A stretch of DNA of 64,000 nt, from assembly GCA_005406025.1 (NCBI GenBank), contig BGZK01000011.1, positions 806,001 to 870,000 of the forward strand. The letters are read 5' to 3'. Source of the stretch: Eumeta japonica (Eukaryota; Arthropoda; Insecta; Lepidoptera; Psychidae). Below the pieces are notes generated by a model. That model ran no database searches. It was not told the origin of the DNA and was given only the letters and a program-made list of their open reading frames with translations. Positions 48,501 to 56,207 of this stretch are shown here, in pieces. Made by a program: the position numbers and the translations under genes. Positions within the stretch are counted from its first letter, which is position 1; the number at the start of each line of letters is the position of its first letter.

Positions 48501-49654
48501 ACGATCCGTGTCGATTTTAATGATCGACTATATTAGCAAATGCACATATGTCCTTCCCCGTAAACATCAATTAACATAATAAATTTTTACGTGAGATTCG
48601 ATAACTTCAAACTTTATCAAAAAACTCTGCGTATAGTGACATATTGCGTCACAGCAAACTAAGTTAAAGAATGCTAAAATCTAACTGTAAAACAATCTGA
48701 ACATAAGCCGTTTGAACAATTCGAAAATGATGTGAAAATAAAAAATCGCACAAGTGTTATGTATGAAAAAAACAACTAGAAGTATTTTGTACACTTAGGT
48801 TAGTCAGAATAAGGCGAGATGCCGACTAGCAATGGTTATTTCGCATTGTAGAGTTGTCATTACATAATAGCAACATTCCATTCCATCCGACAACATCTTG
48901 AACCGAATATTCTAGAATTTTTATCTTAATGTTTCGAGTTGTACTTTAAAAGATACTACCGGAGACAACAGGTTTTATGACAATTTTTTCCAGTTACCAT
49001 GAAAAGAGATTTGTGAAAGTCTAAGGATGTTCATATGTTTATGAATGCATGTTTTTACAGGTTTTCATAAGACACCGACCGGATGACACAAAAAAAAAAG
49101 TATTTTTTTTCTTCTGATTTTGTTTTTCAAACCAATACTCAAAATTATAACTCGAAGTTTTTGTTTTTGGCGTTTTTAACGTTACGACGACAAGACATCA
49201 CTGTCACTAGCTATGCAGTTACTGCATTTTATTTTGTGGTAGGTTTTAATTTTCTCTGACAAATAGTATCGCACAATAGATCGCAACAGAAAAGCGATCA
49301 CCGAAGCAATCCCAAACTAACTTGATTTTTATATCGAATGCTAATTATGCGTTTATTAATGTTGATTTCACGAATAATGCATATTTTTCTGTTAATCAAA
49401 TATTCAAGCTTAATTCGCAAGTAATTCTGTGCAGGTAGTCGATATGTGTCACTCGTCTATTCTAAAACATTGATCGACTTCCGTTCGCTATCCCCTCCCG
49501 AACACGCCGACAGTGCGTCTTATTAAAATCCGTATACATCTGCGATACCGATGAGCGTGGGCAGAGAGACGACGGCCGGGCCGGGGCTGCTGGCTTCGGC
49601 CGCGATGGGCCCGCGGCGCTGCGTGGGCTTCCACGGGTTCTGGCGTACGCCCAT
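29729..49654 (-). CDS. ODF3-like: ODF3/CIMAP (SHIPPO)-like STPGR-repeat protein, 8 coding exons, about 1,455 aa
   Basis: Exons, minus strand: 49654-49549, 43889-43755, 36251-36072, 35741-35482, 34949-32411, 32336-32130, 31982-31858, 30544-29729. All introns are GT-AG, the phases (1,1,1,0,1,1,0) are compatible, and the sum is 4,368 nt (1,455 residues plus TAA). Residues 1-80 match the ODF3 N-terminus (WKPTQRRGPIAAE, SSPGP, RAPAFTIG). The middle carries about 33 P(A/G)PxxY repeats, each followed by a K/P-rich linker and a PxYxF.xK segment. Residues from 1185 begin with the ODF3 C-terminal block (TFGIKHSP). Family knowledge: these proteins bind along axonemal or sperm-tail microtubules and outer dense fibres. 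Here I infer a structural flagellar/ciliary protein, probably testis-expressed. ODF3 is about 250 aa with far fewer repeats, so this copy is greatly expanded. The 5' end is the least certain part because the frame stays open upstream of the chosen ATG. Confidence 0.88.
30545..31857 (-). other. intron 7 of the ODF3-like gene
   Basis: AT-rich intron between exons 7 and 8. Its main content is copy 2 of the dispersed repeat (31,211-31,726), which nearly reaches exon 7. No coding potential seen. Confidence 0.75.
31211..31726. repeat. dispersed repeat family, copy 2, in intron 7
   Basis: Same family as the copy at 15.5 kb, with inverted ACGTGACAACG words near both ends. The middle contains a 71-bp tandem duplication absent from copy 1 (units from 31,310 and 31,381, each starting GA(G/A)AGGCACGCGTCCCTTCC). 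Confidence 0.85.
31858..31982 (-). CDS. ODF3-like: ODF3-like exon 7
   Basis: The acceptor is TTTCAG|CTCCGAAT. The exon encodes APNTYRIPSVLDTPVYTISG, then a basic linker and VPAPGTYSPEK. The donor is AAG|GTGATA, phase 0. It is closely similar to the first half of exon 6, which suggests exon duplication. It is too short to stand out as an open frame on its own; splice phase and repeat register identify it. Confidence 0.88.
32130..32336 (-). CDS. ODF3-like: ODF3-like exon 6
   Basis: The acceptor is TTTGTAG|CTCCAAAC and the donor CACCAG|GTTAGT, both phase 1. Two STPGR units: APNAYSIPATVQTPLYTISG, then VPAPGSYSPEKSNKFVLTYS ending TFGIK and DTP|G. The second unit resembles the ODF3 C-terminal 'PGPGxxSPEK' unit. 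Confidence 0.92.
32411..34949 (-). CDS. ODF3-like: ODF3-like exon 5: intronless array of 24 STPGR repeats
   Basis: Encodes residues 228-1073 without a stop. The acceptor is ATTTCAG|GCT GAT (phase 0) and the donor CACCAG|GTAAAC (phase 1). I count 24 complete P(A/G/S)PxxY units of three lengths: 36-residue class A (..PEKADKILHESSPAYSFRIK..), 35-residue class B-long (..PEKSMHxLDxxPKFTIxGKG..) and 31-residue class B-short (..PHLLDGTPKFTISGKG..). Order: A B A B A B A B b A b b b b b b b A B A A A A A. Few units are identical, so the array is old or diverging under constraint. Codon use is AT-rich, unlike exons 1-4. Confidence 0.95.
35261..35400. promoter_or_regulatory. GC-richer block with E-box/CRE in intron 4
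   Basis: CACGTG (35,267-35,272) overlaps a perfect CRE TGACGTCA (35,271-35,278) in an otherwise AT-rich intron. A regulatory role is only inferred. Confidence 0.3.
35482..35741 (-). CDS. ODF3-like: ODF3-like exon 4
   Basis: The acceptor is TTTTCCAG|CC CCG AAT, completing an APNMY motif across the junction. It contains three STPGR units: APNMY, then PIPGPGAY with a TTTRAEQAI linker, then VPGPGNYCPEK. The donor after AAG is GTTTCT, phase 0, weaker than consensus, but the join (CPEK to ADIVLRETSPKYTF) restores the repeat register exactly. GC-rich, with Arg/Lys-rich linkers. Confidence 0.83.
36072..36251 (-). CDS. ODF3-like: ODF3-like exon 3
   Basis: Starts G|GC CGA GCT and reads RAVAPAVSLHARWPPAHV, then TPAPCDYEANEAAKKILERV, PAFTFGLR and a Pro-rich end at TTP|G. 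The phase-1 donor is CCAG|GTGGCG. It holds one full STPGR unit (TPAPCDY ... PAFTFGLR). The acceptor GGGGAGACAG has a poor polypyrimidine tract, so the 5' edge is less certain than the rest; phase and repeat register support it. The intron sequence just upstream is transposon-derived. Confidence 0.72.
36266..36412 (+). mobile_element. C-terminal tail remnant of the same transposon ORF, copy 2
   Basis: Shares CATCCGAAACC, a GAAAC(A/G)AT(T/C)(A/G)ATGGA block and the RS.(V/L)S.YP.GK-stop reading with the copy at 14.6 kb, but has an internal TGA. It lies in intron 2 of the ODF3-like gene, antisense, about 15 bases upstream of the exon 3 acceptor. Confidence 0.5.
39540..39674 (+). mobile_element. 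Helitron-like 3' terminus
   Basis: Ends TTTGTATCCACGCAGGCAGA, GCTGCGATTGAAAACTAG and T. A diverged copy of the 28.9-kb terminus; lies in intron 2 of the ODF3-like gene just downstream of the possible nested gene. Confidence 0.6.
39814..41187 (-). CDS. possible nested gene for a small secreted Cys-rich protein (3 exons, hypothetical)
   Basis: Proposed exons 41187-41086, 40814-40695 and 40008-39814 all join in phase 0, giving about 138 residues. Exon 1 is a clear signal peptide (MFVLTRACLFLVIFLCFLG) ending at a GTAAGT donor. Exon 2 (acceptor ATTAGTAG, donor GTAAGC) carries TTC, LFC and KCF. Exon 3 (acceptor ACAAATAG) carries ILC, then RCC, NYC and FCL before TAG. The join creates a C-x3-C and a C-x8-C, with about 28 and 36 residues between the early cysteines. 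That spacing and the total length recall insect odorant-binding proteins, but the adjacent CC does not fit them. The SDRCC...LLNYC part also recalls an insulin-type A chain, but four residues and one Cys are missing. I cannot name the family. Exon 2 is the weakest element. Confidence 0.33.
41086..41187 (-). CDS. signal-peptide exon of the possible nested gene
   Basis: 34 codons: Met, a short basic stretch, a 14-residue hydrophobic core, then IRSMQKVKNSPNN and the donor AAT|GTAAGTAC, near consensus. It lies inside intron 2 of the ODF3-like gene on the same strand. A TATA-like run lies about 90 bases upstream. It is the best-supported part of the hypothetical gene, although signal-like ORFs also arise by chance in AT-rich DNA. 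Confidence 0.4.
41278..41286 (-). promoter_or_regulatory. TATA-like box upstream of the possible nested gene
   Basis: TATATATAT on the minus strand, 91 bases upstream of the ATG at 41187. A weak initiator-like TCACTC lies about 20 bases downstream, closer than the usual 30. AT-rich DNA makes such runs common. Confidence 0.25.
43147..43394. mobile_element. hAT-type MITE, 248 bp, with 8-bp target duplication
   Basis: Terminal inverted repeats CAGTGGCGTAGCT (left) and CAGTGGTGTAGTT (right, complement). Flanked by CACATTAG at 43,139-43,146 and 43,395-43,402, a perfect 8-bp duplication as hAT elements make. The interior has repeated GGTGACACCC in both orientations. No coding capacity. In intron 2. 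Confidence 0.9.
43755..43889 (-). CDS. ODF3-like: ODF3-like exon 2
   Basis: The acceptor is TTTATAG|GTAAGCC and the donor AAAG|GTGAAA, both phase 1. Exon 1 joins to give LPTLIGKPPSESRKPRAPAF, which aligns with the RAPAYSF block after the N-terminus of ODF3. It contains one STPGR unit (GPGPASY). The exon is GC-rich, like exons 1, 3 and 4. Confidence 0.85.
45101..45138. repeat. 19-bp tandem duplication
   Basis: GACGAGAGCGGAGTGATTC twice without a gap. Confidence 0.95.
45210..45249. repeat. perfect 16-bp inverted repeat
   Basis: CATTTAAATCCGGACG and its complement around ACGCGCCA, in a GC-rich block of intron 1. About 50 bases downstream is CCCCACTGTTGGGGCATAC, a motif frequent in moth repeats. 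Confidence 0.9.
46740..47095. repeat. dispersed repeat family, divergent copy 3
   Basis: Shares the GAG-rich segment (GAGTGTGCGAGCGAGAGCGC), a CTTTGTATAA block and the end (CGTAAACCAACTTTACAAACAACCAATTTT, with changes) with copies 1 and 2, but is much more diverged. Confidence 0.45.
47515..47900 (-). mobile_element. Helitron-like element, reverse orientation
   Basis: Plus strand starts A then CTAG, CCTTCAACCGCGGCTCCACT and CGCATGGACATAGA, the reverse complement of the CTAG terminus found four times on the plus strand. The inner side has AGATCTCCGAAACTATAGG-type repeat sequence. The other end was not identified. Confidence 0.5.
48025..48281. mobile_element. hAT-type MITE, 257 bp, with 8-bp target duplication
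   Basis: Terminal inverted repeats TAGGGTTGCCAAC and (complement of right end) TAGGGTTTGCCAAC. Flanked by GCCAATAG at 48,017-48,024 and 48,282-48,289. The interior is full of ACTCTA/TAGAGT words that fold back on themselves. No ORF. In intron 1. Confidence 0.92.
49549..49654 (-). CDS. ODF3-like: ODF3-like exon 1 (N-terminus)
   Basis: Encodes residues 1-35 plus one base: MGVRQNPWKPTQRRGPIAAE, then a SSPGP block ending LPTLI. This is the ODF3 N-terminal signature (W.P..RGPI....SSPGP...LP). The donor is ATCG|GTATCG, phase 1. The first STPGR unit has lost its Tyr (SPGPAVV). The ATG at 49654 is chosen because it sits just before the conserved Trp and is followed by G. The frame upstream has no stop for more than 100 bases, so a longer N-terminus or an upstream exon is possible. 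The exon is GC-rich. Confidence 0.8.
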
Positions 49655-49759
49655 GGGCGTCGAGCCCGAGCAGAGTCTCCTTCCCGCGGTGGATCCGCCC
49701 GTCCGCGCGCTCGACCGCCTCGTCGACAACCCCTGCGATGGTTTACAGACACGTCTACA

Positions 49760-52700
49760 GCTGTCCGGATAACACGAAGGAGCGTACGTGCAGTGCGTGG
49801 AATATAATATACTTGCGACGCTAAGAAAAATGTTTCTTAGTTCAAAATATAGCTGTTGGATAGATCACGCTCACAATAGTGCAGCCTTTTATTACGTTTT
49901 GCTGAATCTATTATGGAAAATATTTTACAATACAGTCTTGTGCTATTAAAAAAATCGCATAATTAATTATCTACTAAATAAATTGTAAAATAATTAAAAA
50001 TGTTGTAAAAAACATGCCTTAGAATAAACAAGATTACAAGTATATTTTTTGAATACATACTCTATTTGATTCTGTCACCGTATTAGATCTTGTAGTTGTA
50101 CTCATAATGATGCTTTGTTATGAAAATAAACGCGAAAAGTAGAGAAACTTTGTTTTTTTAGAATATTTTACATGCTAGAAAATTGTTAATAAAGTTGTGA
50201 CATTAAAATGTCATATAGACGTTTGTTTATGTTTTATGAATTGCAATAAGATTCATCCTCTGATAATGCGATAAAACGAACTCTATTAAAATTATGTACT
50301 CTAAAGTACAAAATAAGAAAATTTTTATTTCATAATTAACTTTCTTTTATTAATCACATAGCCAACGTTTTTCAGCCTCTGGTCTTTTTCATTTTAATAT
50401 GCTTTTAACTAGTTTTTTTTTTTAGGTGTCTGCTTACTTAGAATCTCTTTTATTATACAAAAAATATACGAACTGCAATAAACAGTGTTGAGAGTGATTG
50501 ACGAATAAGTGAAATTAAAATTTATCTTACATTCAATTTCAAGATCCAGTATTTTATATAACAAAGAATCTCCTAATACTGTTGCATGAAAATATGACAG
50601 TTTGCCAATTAAATAAGACCATTTTATCCGTAATATATGGATTTTGAATACGACATTTAAGCAATCTCATAATGTCTAGATATTTCGGAAATATTAATCC
50701 TTAAAATGTTTACGCGCTTCATTCTGCACACAAAATCAATTGCCTAAACTCAGGCATCCTCCCTTACTCCCATTTATTTTGTATTTGTCATTCGCTATTT
50801 TTTTAATCATTTTCAATCCGTCGTGATGTGAAAACAGTACCGCGAAACAGCGAAAAAATATTCAATTATCATTGACAATTGAATACAAAAAGGAGCTTTG
50901 TAGTTAAAAACATTTATAGGAATCACTCGATGATTTCCTCTAAATATGCTATAGGTTATCTTTAGAAACGATCCTGTTAGATCAAAAATAAAGTCGGCAA
51001 ACAAATAAGATTTCAGGTTCAGACACTACGATGGTCTTATAACCAGACGGACGTACAACGACATCTCATAAACTAGAGGTTCCTCTCAAACTTTAACACT
51101 TCGTTTTTTTGAAACGGCGGCGACCATAAAGTCGTCGCTCTACACGATCACCATATCCATAGAAACTGACTCGATTTGAATAACTGCGCAATTCAAAGAA
51201 AGTTTAGTCCATTTCATACAAAAAGCCTACATATTTGTTCACTTAAATACAGTCTGTTACGTACGCTCACTCGATTATTCATGCAGAACTCGATGGAAAC
51301 AAAATTTGTCCTTGTCAATGAATTTCGCGCACGGCCTCAAATCCGACGCGCCGGTGTAATTCGACTAAATGACGACACGAGCATGTAGAAATGAATGCAG
51401 AAGAACTTTTTCAACAATTCTATTTAGTCGTGTAATGCACAAACACATTCGGATAGCCGCAGAATCGCTTTACACCTCATACGATGGCGTCAGACACTAT
51501 TTCAGGACTTTATGCAATGTTATGACCTACACTTATTGAAATGGTTTTTAACCAATTCAACGGACTTAAGTTTTAAAAAAAGTTAAACGGAGCCGTTTTT
51601 GTCTTGTGAATTCAACTAACGTTGTGATTACGTTTGTGCTTCAATTTTCAAAATTACTTATACTATAAATTGATCTCAGAATTTATAATAAAATGAATTT
51701 CCACAGACGTTACATAAAATAAAACTGCAACGTACTCTATTGGATATTATTTTTTGTGTATATATTGATAAACGTAACATTGAAATAAGAACTAAACGAC
51801 GTTTAGTTATAAAAGGTATAACTAATTTTTAGTTAAAATTTAATATCACTATATTAAAAAAATACATTTAAAGGATCATTTTAATTCTAATTCAAACAAA
51901 ATATGTATACATTTTTGTGTGTTATAATGCCGTAAGTGTTGTTAACAGTACAATTTAAAAGAAAAATATGATGTTTTTTAAGACACACCTAATTTTTTTT
52001 TTAATTATAATTTAACTACAATAAAATTACTAACGCTCTAAAATATATACTGAGAATATCTGATATCGAGACTTAGATTTGACACTTGTAATATTTTCTT
52101 GTCTTTCTGATTAAGCACTGTTTATTTTACAACTGCAGTTTCATTTTATGAACATTCATTTAACCCTGATTCTAGCTGGTTAAATTTTCTGATTTATTTC
52201 TCCTTTAAGTGGTATTGGTGATTCCCCCACTCGAGCTTGTTTTTGTCTCTTATGTATGAGATCATGCTTTTTAATTTTGCCTTTTGCCTTAGACCAAAAG
52301 GAAACCATTCGAAGTGAATGGAATTATGTTAATAATAGACAAAAAATATACTTAAACTGTATATTTTTTGTCAAAGGCTATACGCCCAGTTTCAAAGAAG
52401 AAAAATAGAATAGAGTATGAGTATTATGAGTTTTAGTTTACCCCTACATATTTTTATTGGCTTTATGTCCTAAATTATAATTTTTCTCCCATACAATTTT
52501 TCATATCTAGAAATTCAAATTTGATGTGGTTTATAAAAATACCTCACATTCCTTTCATAATGTGAAGTATTTCATTATTGACCAAATGTCTTCGACATAT
52601 GTAGTCATTAAGACGTGAACGAATAACAAACAAACAAGCAATATTACAAAATGTCACTTTTTGAATATTAGCGTGGTAGATGAACTAACGTACTACGAAA

Positions 52701-55240
52701 ATTACTCTTATTTATTTTAAATTTGAAATTAATACTCGCATCATTTTTGATAAATTTCTCTACTGTAATTTGTACCAAAATGCCTTTTTTGAGAGTTTGA
52801 AAGCTTCAAAATACTTATGAGAAATGGAGGTTTACATTTTTTTATATAGGTCTACAGTAATGACATACATTATACGTATACCATTACTTGATGCTTTCCC
52901 ACAATAACCACTGTTCTTCCCGAATAAAATACAATATGACAGATTTAAGATCGTACACCGTACTTCATCTTTTAACTCGTCTTTAGTGCTAATGAGATCA
53001 GTTTAGTTAAGATTAATTTACACGTAATATGTGTATCGTTAAAGAAGGTTTCATTAATACTAACTCATGAGGGTTCTCACTATGAACATTCCAGGTAAAC
53101 AGTTTCAATATAAATGTATTAATAGAAGTATAAAAAAAATCCAAAATTGCACGCCCTCATAATGCTCATTTAATTTTTGATAAGAACAAAAAGAAATTTT
53201 GAAAAGTACCAGTTAAAATATATTATTGCAACTATTATAACTCAATATCTTCTAACAGAGGAGTAACGAAAAGATAGATTTATTTTCTACTAGAGGTCGC
53301 CACCAAAATTTGCAATATCCCGGAATCGAATTATTAAAGCTAATATTTTTATTAATTATTATTTAACGACATCGAATCAGGCAGCCCTTTTCAATAAAAA
53401 ACAACTTTTGTAATCCTGAAGCTAATTAAAAAAGGCTAAATTAATTAAGTTTTTCACAAGTGATCGTTTTTTCAAGTTGTTTTACAGATCATTGAATAGA
53501 AAGTTTTCTAAATTATTTTGATATTTCTTTCGTTTCTATTACATCAAATAATTTTTTAAACTGACAGAATTAATCTTCATAAAATTACCTGTACAATGGT
53601 ATGCAAATTTTCCCTGTTTTCGTGTGCTATTGACAGTAGAGCGGTAGAAATAGTTGCTGACAAGTGACGAAAAAGCACCCTCAAACGTTTTGCATCATGA
53701 GTCGTGTAATTGTACTAAATAAAATGACCGCTCTGTGATAGATAAACAAAATATTTCAAAGCGGTTCTTCACTCGATGTGCACACATATTATAGGCACTG
53801 TTTGAACAGATGTGAGTAAGTATATATTTTTACAATCTATGTATACGATCGCTTGGAATTACGCCGCATGTAACACCATAAATGTATCAAATATTAGTCC
53901 GTATCGACCGATTAAATGACGGCAGCATTTTATACAATAACAAAATTAATACAAACATGTATTAATTTATTGTTGTCTTTTCCATAAATAGATCCTAGAA
54001 GAATTAAATTCGACCGATTAGAAAATAGACTGTCCATTCTATGTCATTTTAGAGAAATACAAAAAATAAGTGAACGATAGTTTGATATTCTTAATCGGAT
54101 CATAATTATTTTTAAAAATGAAAAATATCCATATAATGATGTCATATAAAAACCCTTTATGTTATTGTTTTGTTATAAATCATATCATGAAACATGTGAT
54201 CATTAATCATATGTACACATAGACGATATGCACCTATAATAGGACGCCGAATTTTCTTTGCAAAACTTGTTACTACGTCAGCACGAGTAAACTTGTCCAG
54301 AAATATGTTACTACAGTAATAGATTTCTACGAATTGCAAGAACACGTTCGTAATGGATTAAACAAAATTTTGGCTAAGCAAGTAACATATTCACAAAGAC
54401 GAGCTCCGCTAGTCTGTGTTTCTTTTTCTATTGAATTTTTGTAGTGCGTCACTGCGACACTTTTTTATATGTACCTGAATATACAATATGACCGAAAAGT
54501 GTAGTTACAAACAAATATACACAGCCATGAAACACACTGCTACACAAATATTGTACACAAATATATTGTACATAAATAAATATAAAACGAATCTTCAAAC
54601 AATATCTTTTCGTAATTTCAGATTATAATATTTCGCAATACCGTTCGCAACTTTTCATTGGCGTCGGACGCCTCGAATCAAAATTAATATATAAATACAT
54701 TATATTCCATTATTTTTGACTATGTTTTTGAGAAATTTCGTTTCGATTTCATTTTATCTATATTAAAATCCCTTTTGTTCTATGAAAAAAACAGTAGTTT
54801 ATTCCTAACTGACCATATACGGTTCGCATTGTTCTGAGGGTTTTTAGAAATCCATATTTAAAAGGACCTAATAACTAAAAACCTTATGTGAGGTGTCGAC
54901 ATCCGTCTGACTAATGATTGGTTTTCTCAGTTAGGTTTCAGTGGATTCAAAAATAACTTTATTATATGACATTTTTACGATTCTGTATACCTTACACAAA
55001 CGGAACTTTTATAGAATCATTCTCATATCTGTCTTGTTGTCTATTCGTCTGTCACAACCAATCTTCTTCAAATTTCCTGAACAAAAAATGCACACATTGG
55101 TAATAGACGAAAGTTATGTCATACAATCACAATCACTTGACATAACTAAACAAATTTCTATTTCAAAAGTTATTTTGAGAACTCAATTAGAAAGTTAAAA
55201 AAGAGAAATATAGATATATTATTTTATGATATGACCTATA
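49760..55240. other. 5' flank of the ODF3-like gene and intergenic DNA
   Basis: The GC-rich first exon lies just below 49,760, but no clear promoter motif is seen. The rest is AT-rich without a gene or a repeat I can name, except the hairpin at 52,338. Confidence 0.5.
52338..52372. repeat. perfect 14-bp hairpin
   Basis: GACAAAAAATATAC and its complement around TTAAACT. Confidence 0.85.
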
Positions 55241-55494
55241 TATTATAAAAATTATTCTTTGAAAGACACATTATAAGACATTATTAAGACACTACGAAAA
55301 TCGAACGTTATTTTTTCTGTATTCAAAATGATGTGGGCACACTATAAGTTTTTGGACTTTGTACGCAAACAGTATTTAAAAAGTAATTACTATATTTGAA
55401 AATGGAACAACTTCGGCTGTGGAATACAGTTTATTTTATCTGTCATTGATTTTACATTGTGGCGTCATTTTAAAAATTACATGTCTTCTTCATT

Positions 55495-56207
55495 ATGGAT
55501 TTAAGTCGCGAAAATTTTCGTAGTATGATTTTATACGATTTAAGTGTAACTTAACAGCTTAGCAGAGCCTCGCTTGGCATCGAACTGCTTTTAGCGATAA
55601 AGCACCATGCAAGACGATTATTCAGAACTGGTTTGCAAAATCCAAGCGCTGTTGTGTCAATCTCAGTAATGAATTTCGTGATGGTCGCCCGACCGCGGTG
55701 AGCAACGAAAACATCGCTACTGTGCGCCGCATGATCGAAACAGACAAGCACGTAAAATATAATAATAATAAAACTAAATACGTGGCTACTGTTGCTTTGG
55801 AGAATTATTATACCGTGAATAATGACTGGTACACGACCATTTGTTTTCCGGAAGTAATTGACGAACTCCGTAAAAATATCCATAATCTTCGTATCATCTT
55901 GCACGATGACAATGCCAGTTCTAACACTGCTAAACAGTCAAATAAATTTTTGAAGAAGAAACACGTAGGACTTATGAGCAATTCTTCATACAGTCCCAAC
56001 CTGATACCTTATGACTTTTTTTGTTCACAAAAATTAAGAATCAATTACGCAGTCAACGATTTTCATCACCAGAAGAAACTATCCAAGAGTATGAAAAACA
56101 TGTTTCTGAGGTCACCAGGGAAGAGTGTTATTTATAAATGTTTTCATCATCGGTTTATTCGTATTAAAAAGTGCATTTATGCTAACGGAGAATATTTTGA
56201 GACATAG
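55495..56207 (+). pseudogene. mariner transposase, internally deleted
   Basis: ATG 55495 reads MDLSRENFRSMILYDLS before a TAA. After a frame change: PCKTIIQNWFAKSKRCCVNL, SNEFRDGRP and VRRMIETDKHV (helix-turn-helix region). It then jumps to KYVATVALENYYTVNNDWYT. In a full mariner about 100-150 residues with the first catalytic Asp lie between these points. The end keeps RIILHDDNASSN and YSPNLIPYDFF, 34 residues between the Asp pair (D,D34D), and finishes GEYFET. Terminal repeats were not found with certainty; the 3' flank TTCATTCCGGAAATTTTCAG may be part of one. Confidence 0.82.

Larger units (their letters stand above)
43890..49548 (-). other. intron 1 of the ODF3-like gene
   Basis: A 5.7-kb intron between the GTATCG donor of exon 1 and the TTTATAG acceptor of exon 2. 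It contains a hairpin plus tandem duplication near 45.1-45.25 kb, a partial copy of the dispersed repeat (46,740-47,095), a reverse-oriented Helitron-like end (47,515) and an hAT-type MITE (48,025-48,281). Confidence 0.75.

Noticed and set aside
49462..49752. 96-residue Arg-rich minus-strand frame over exon 1
   Set aside because: Alternative frame of the GC-rich exon 1; the frame with the ODF3 N-terminal motif is the real one.
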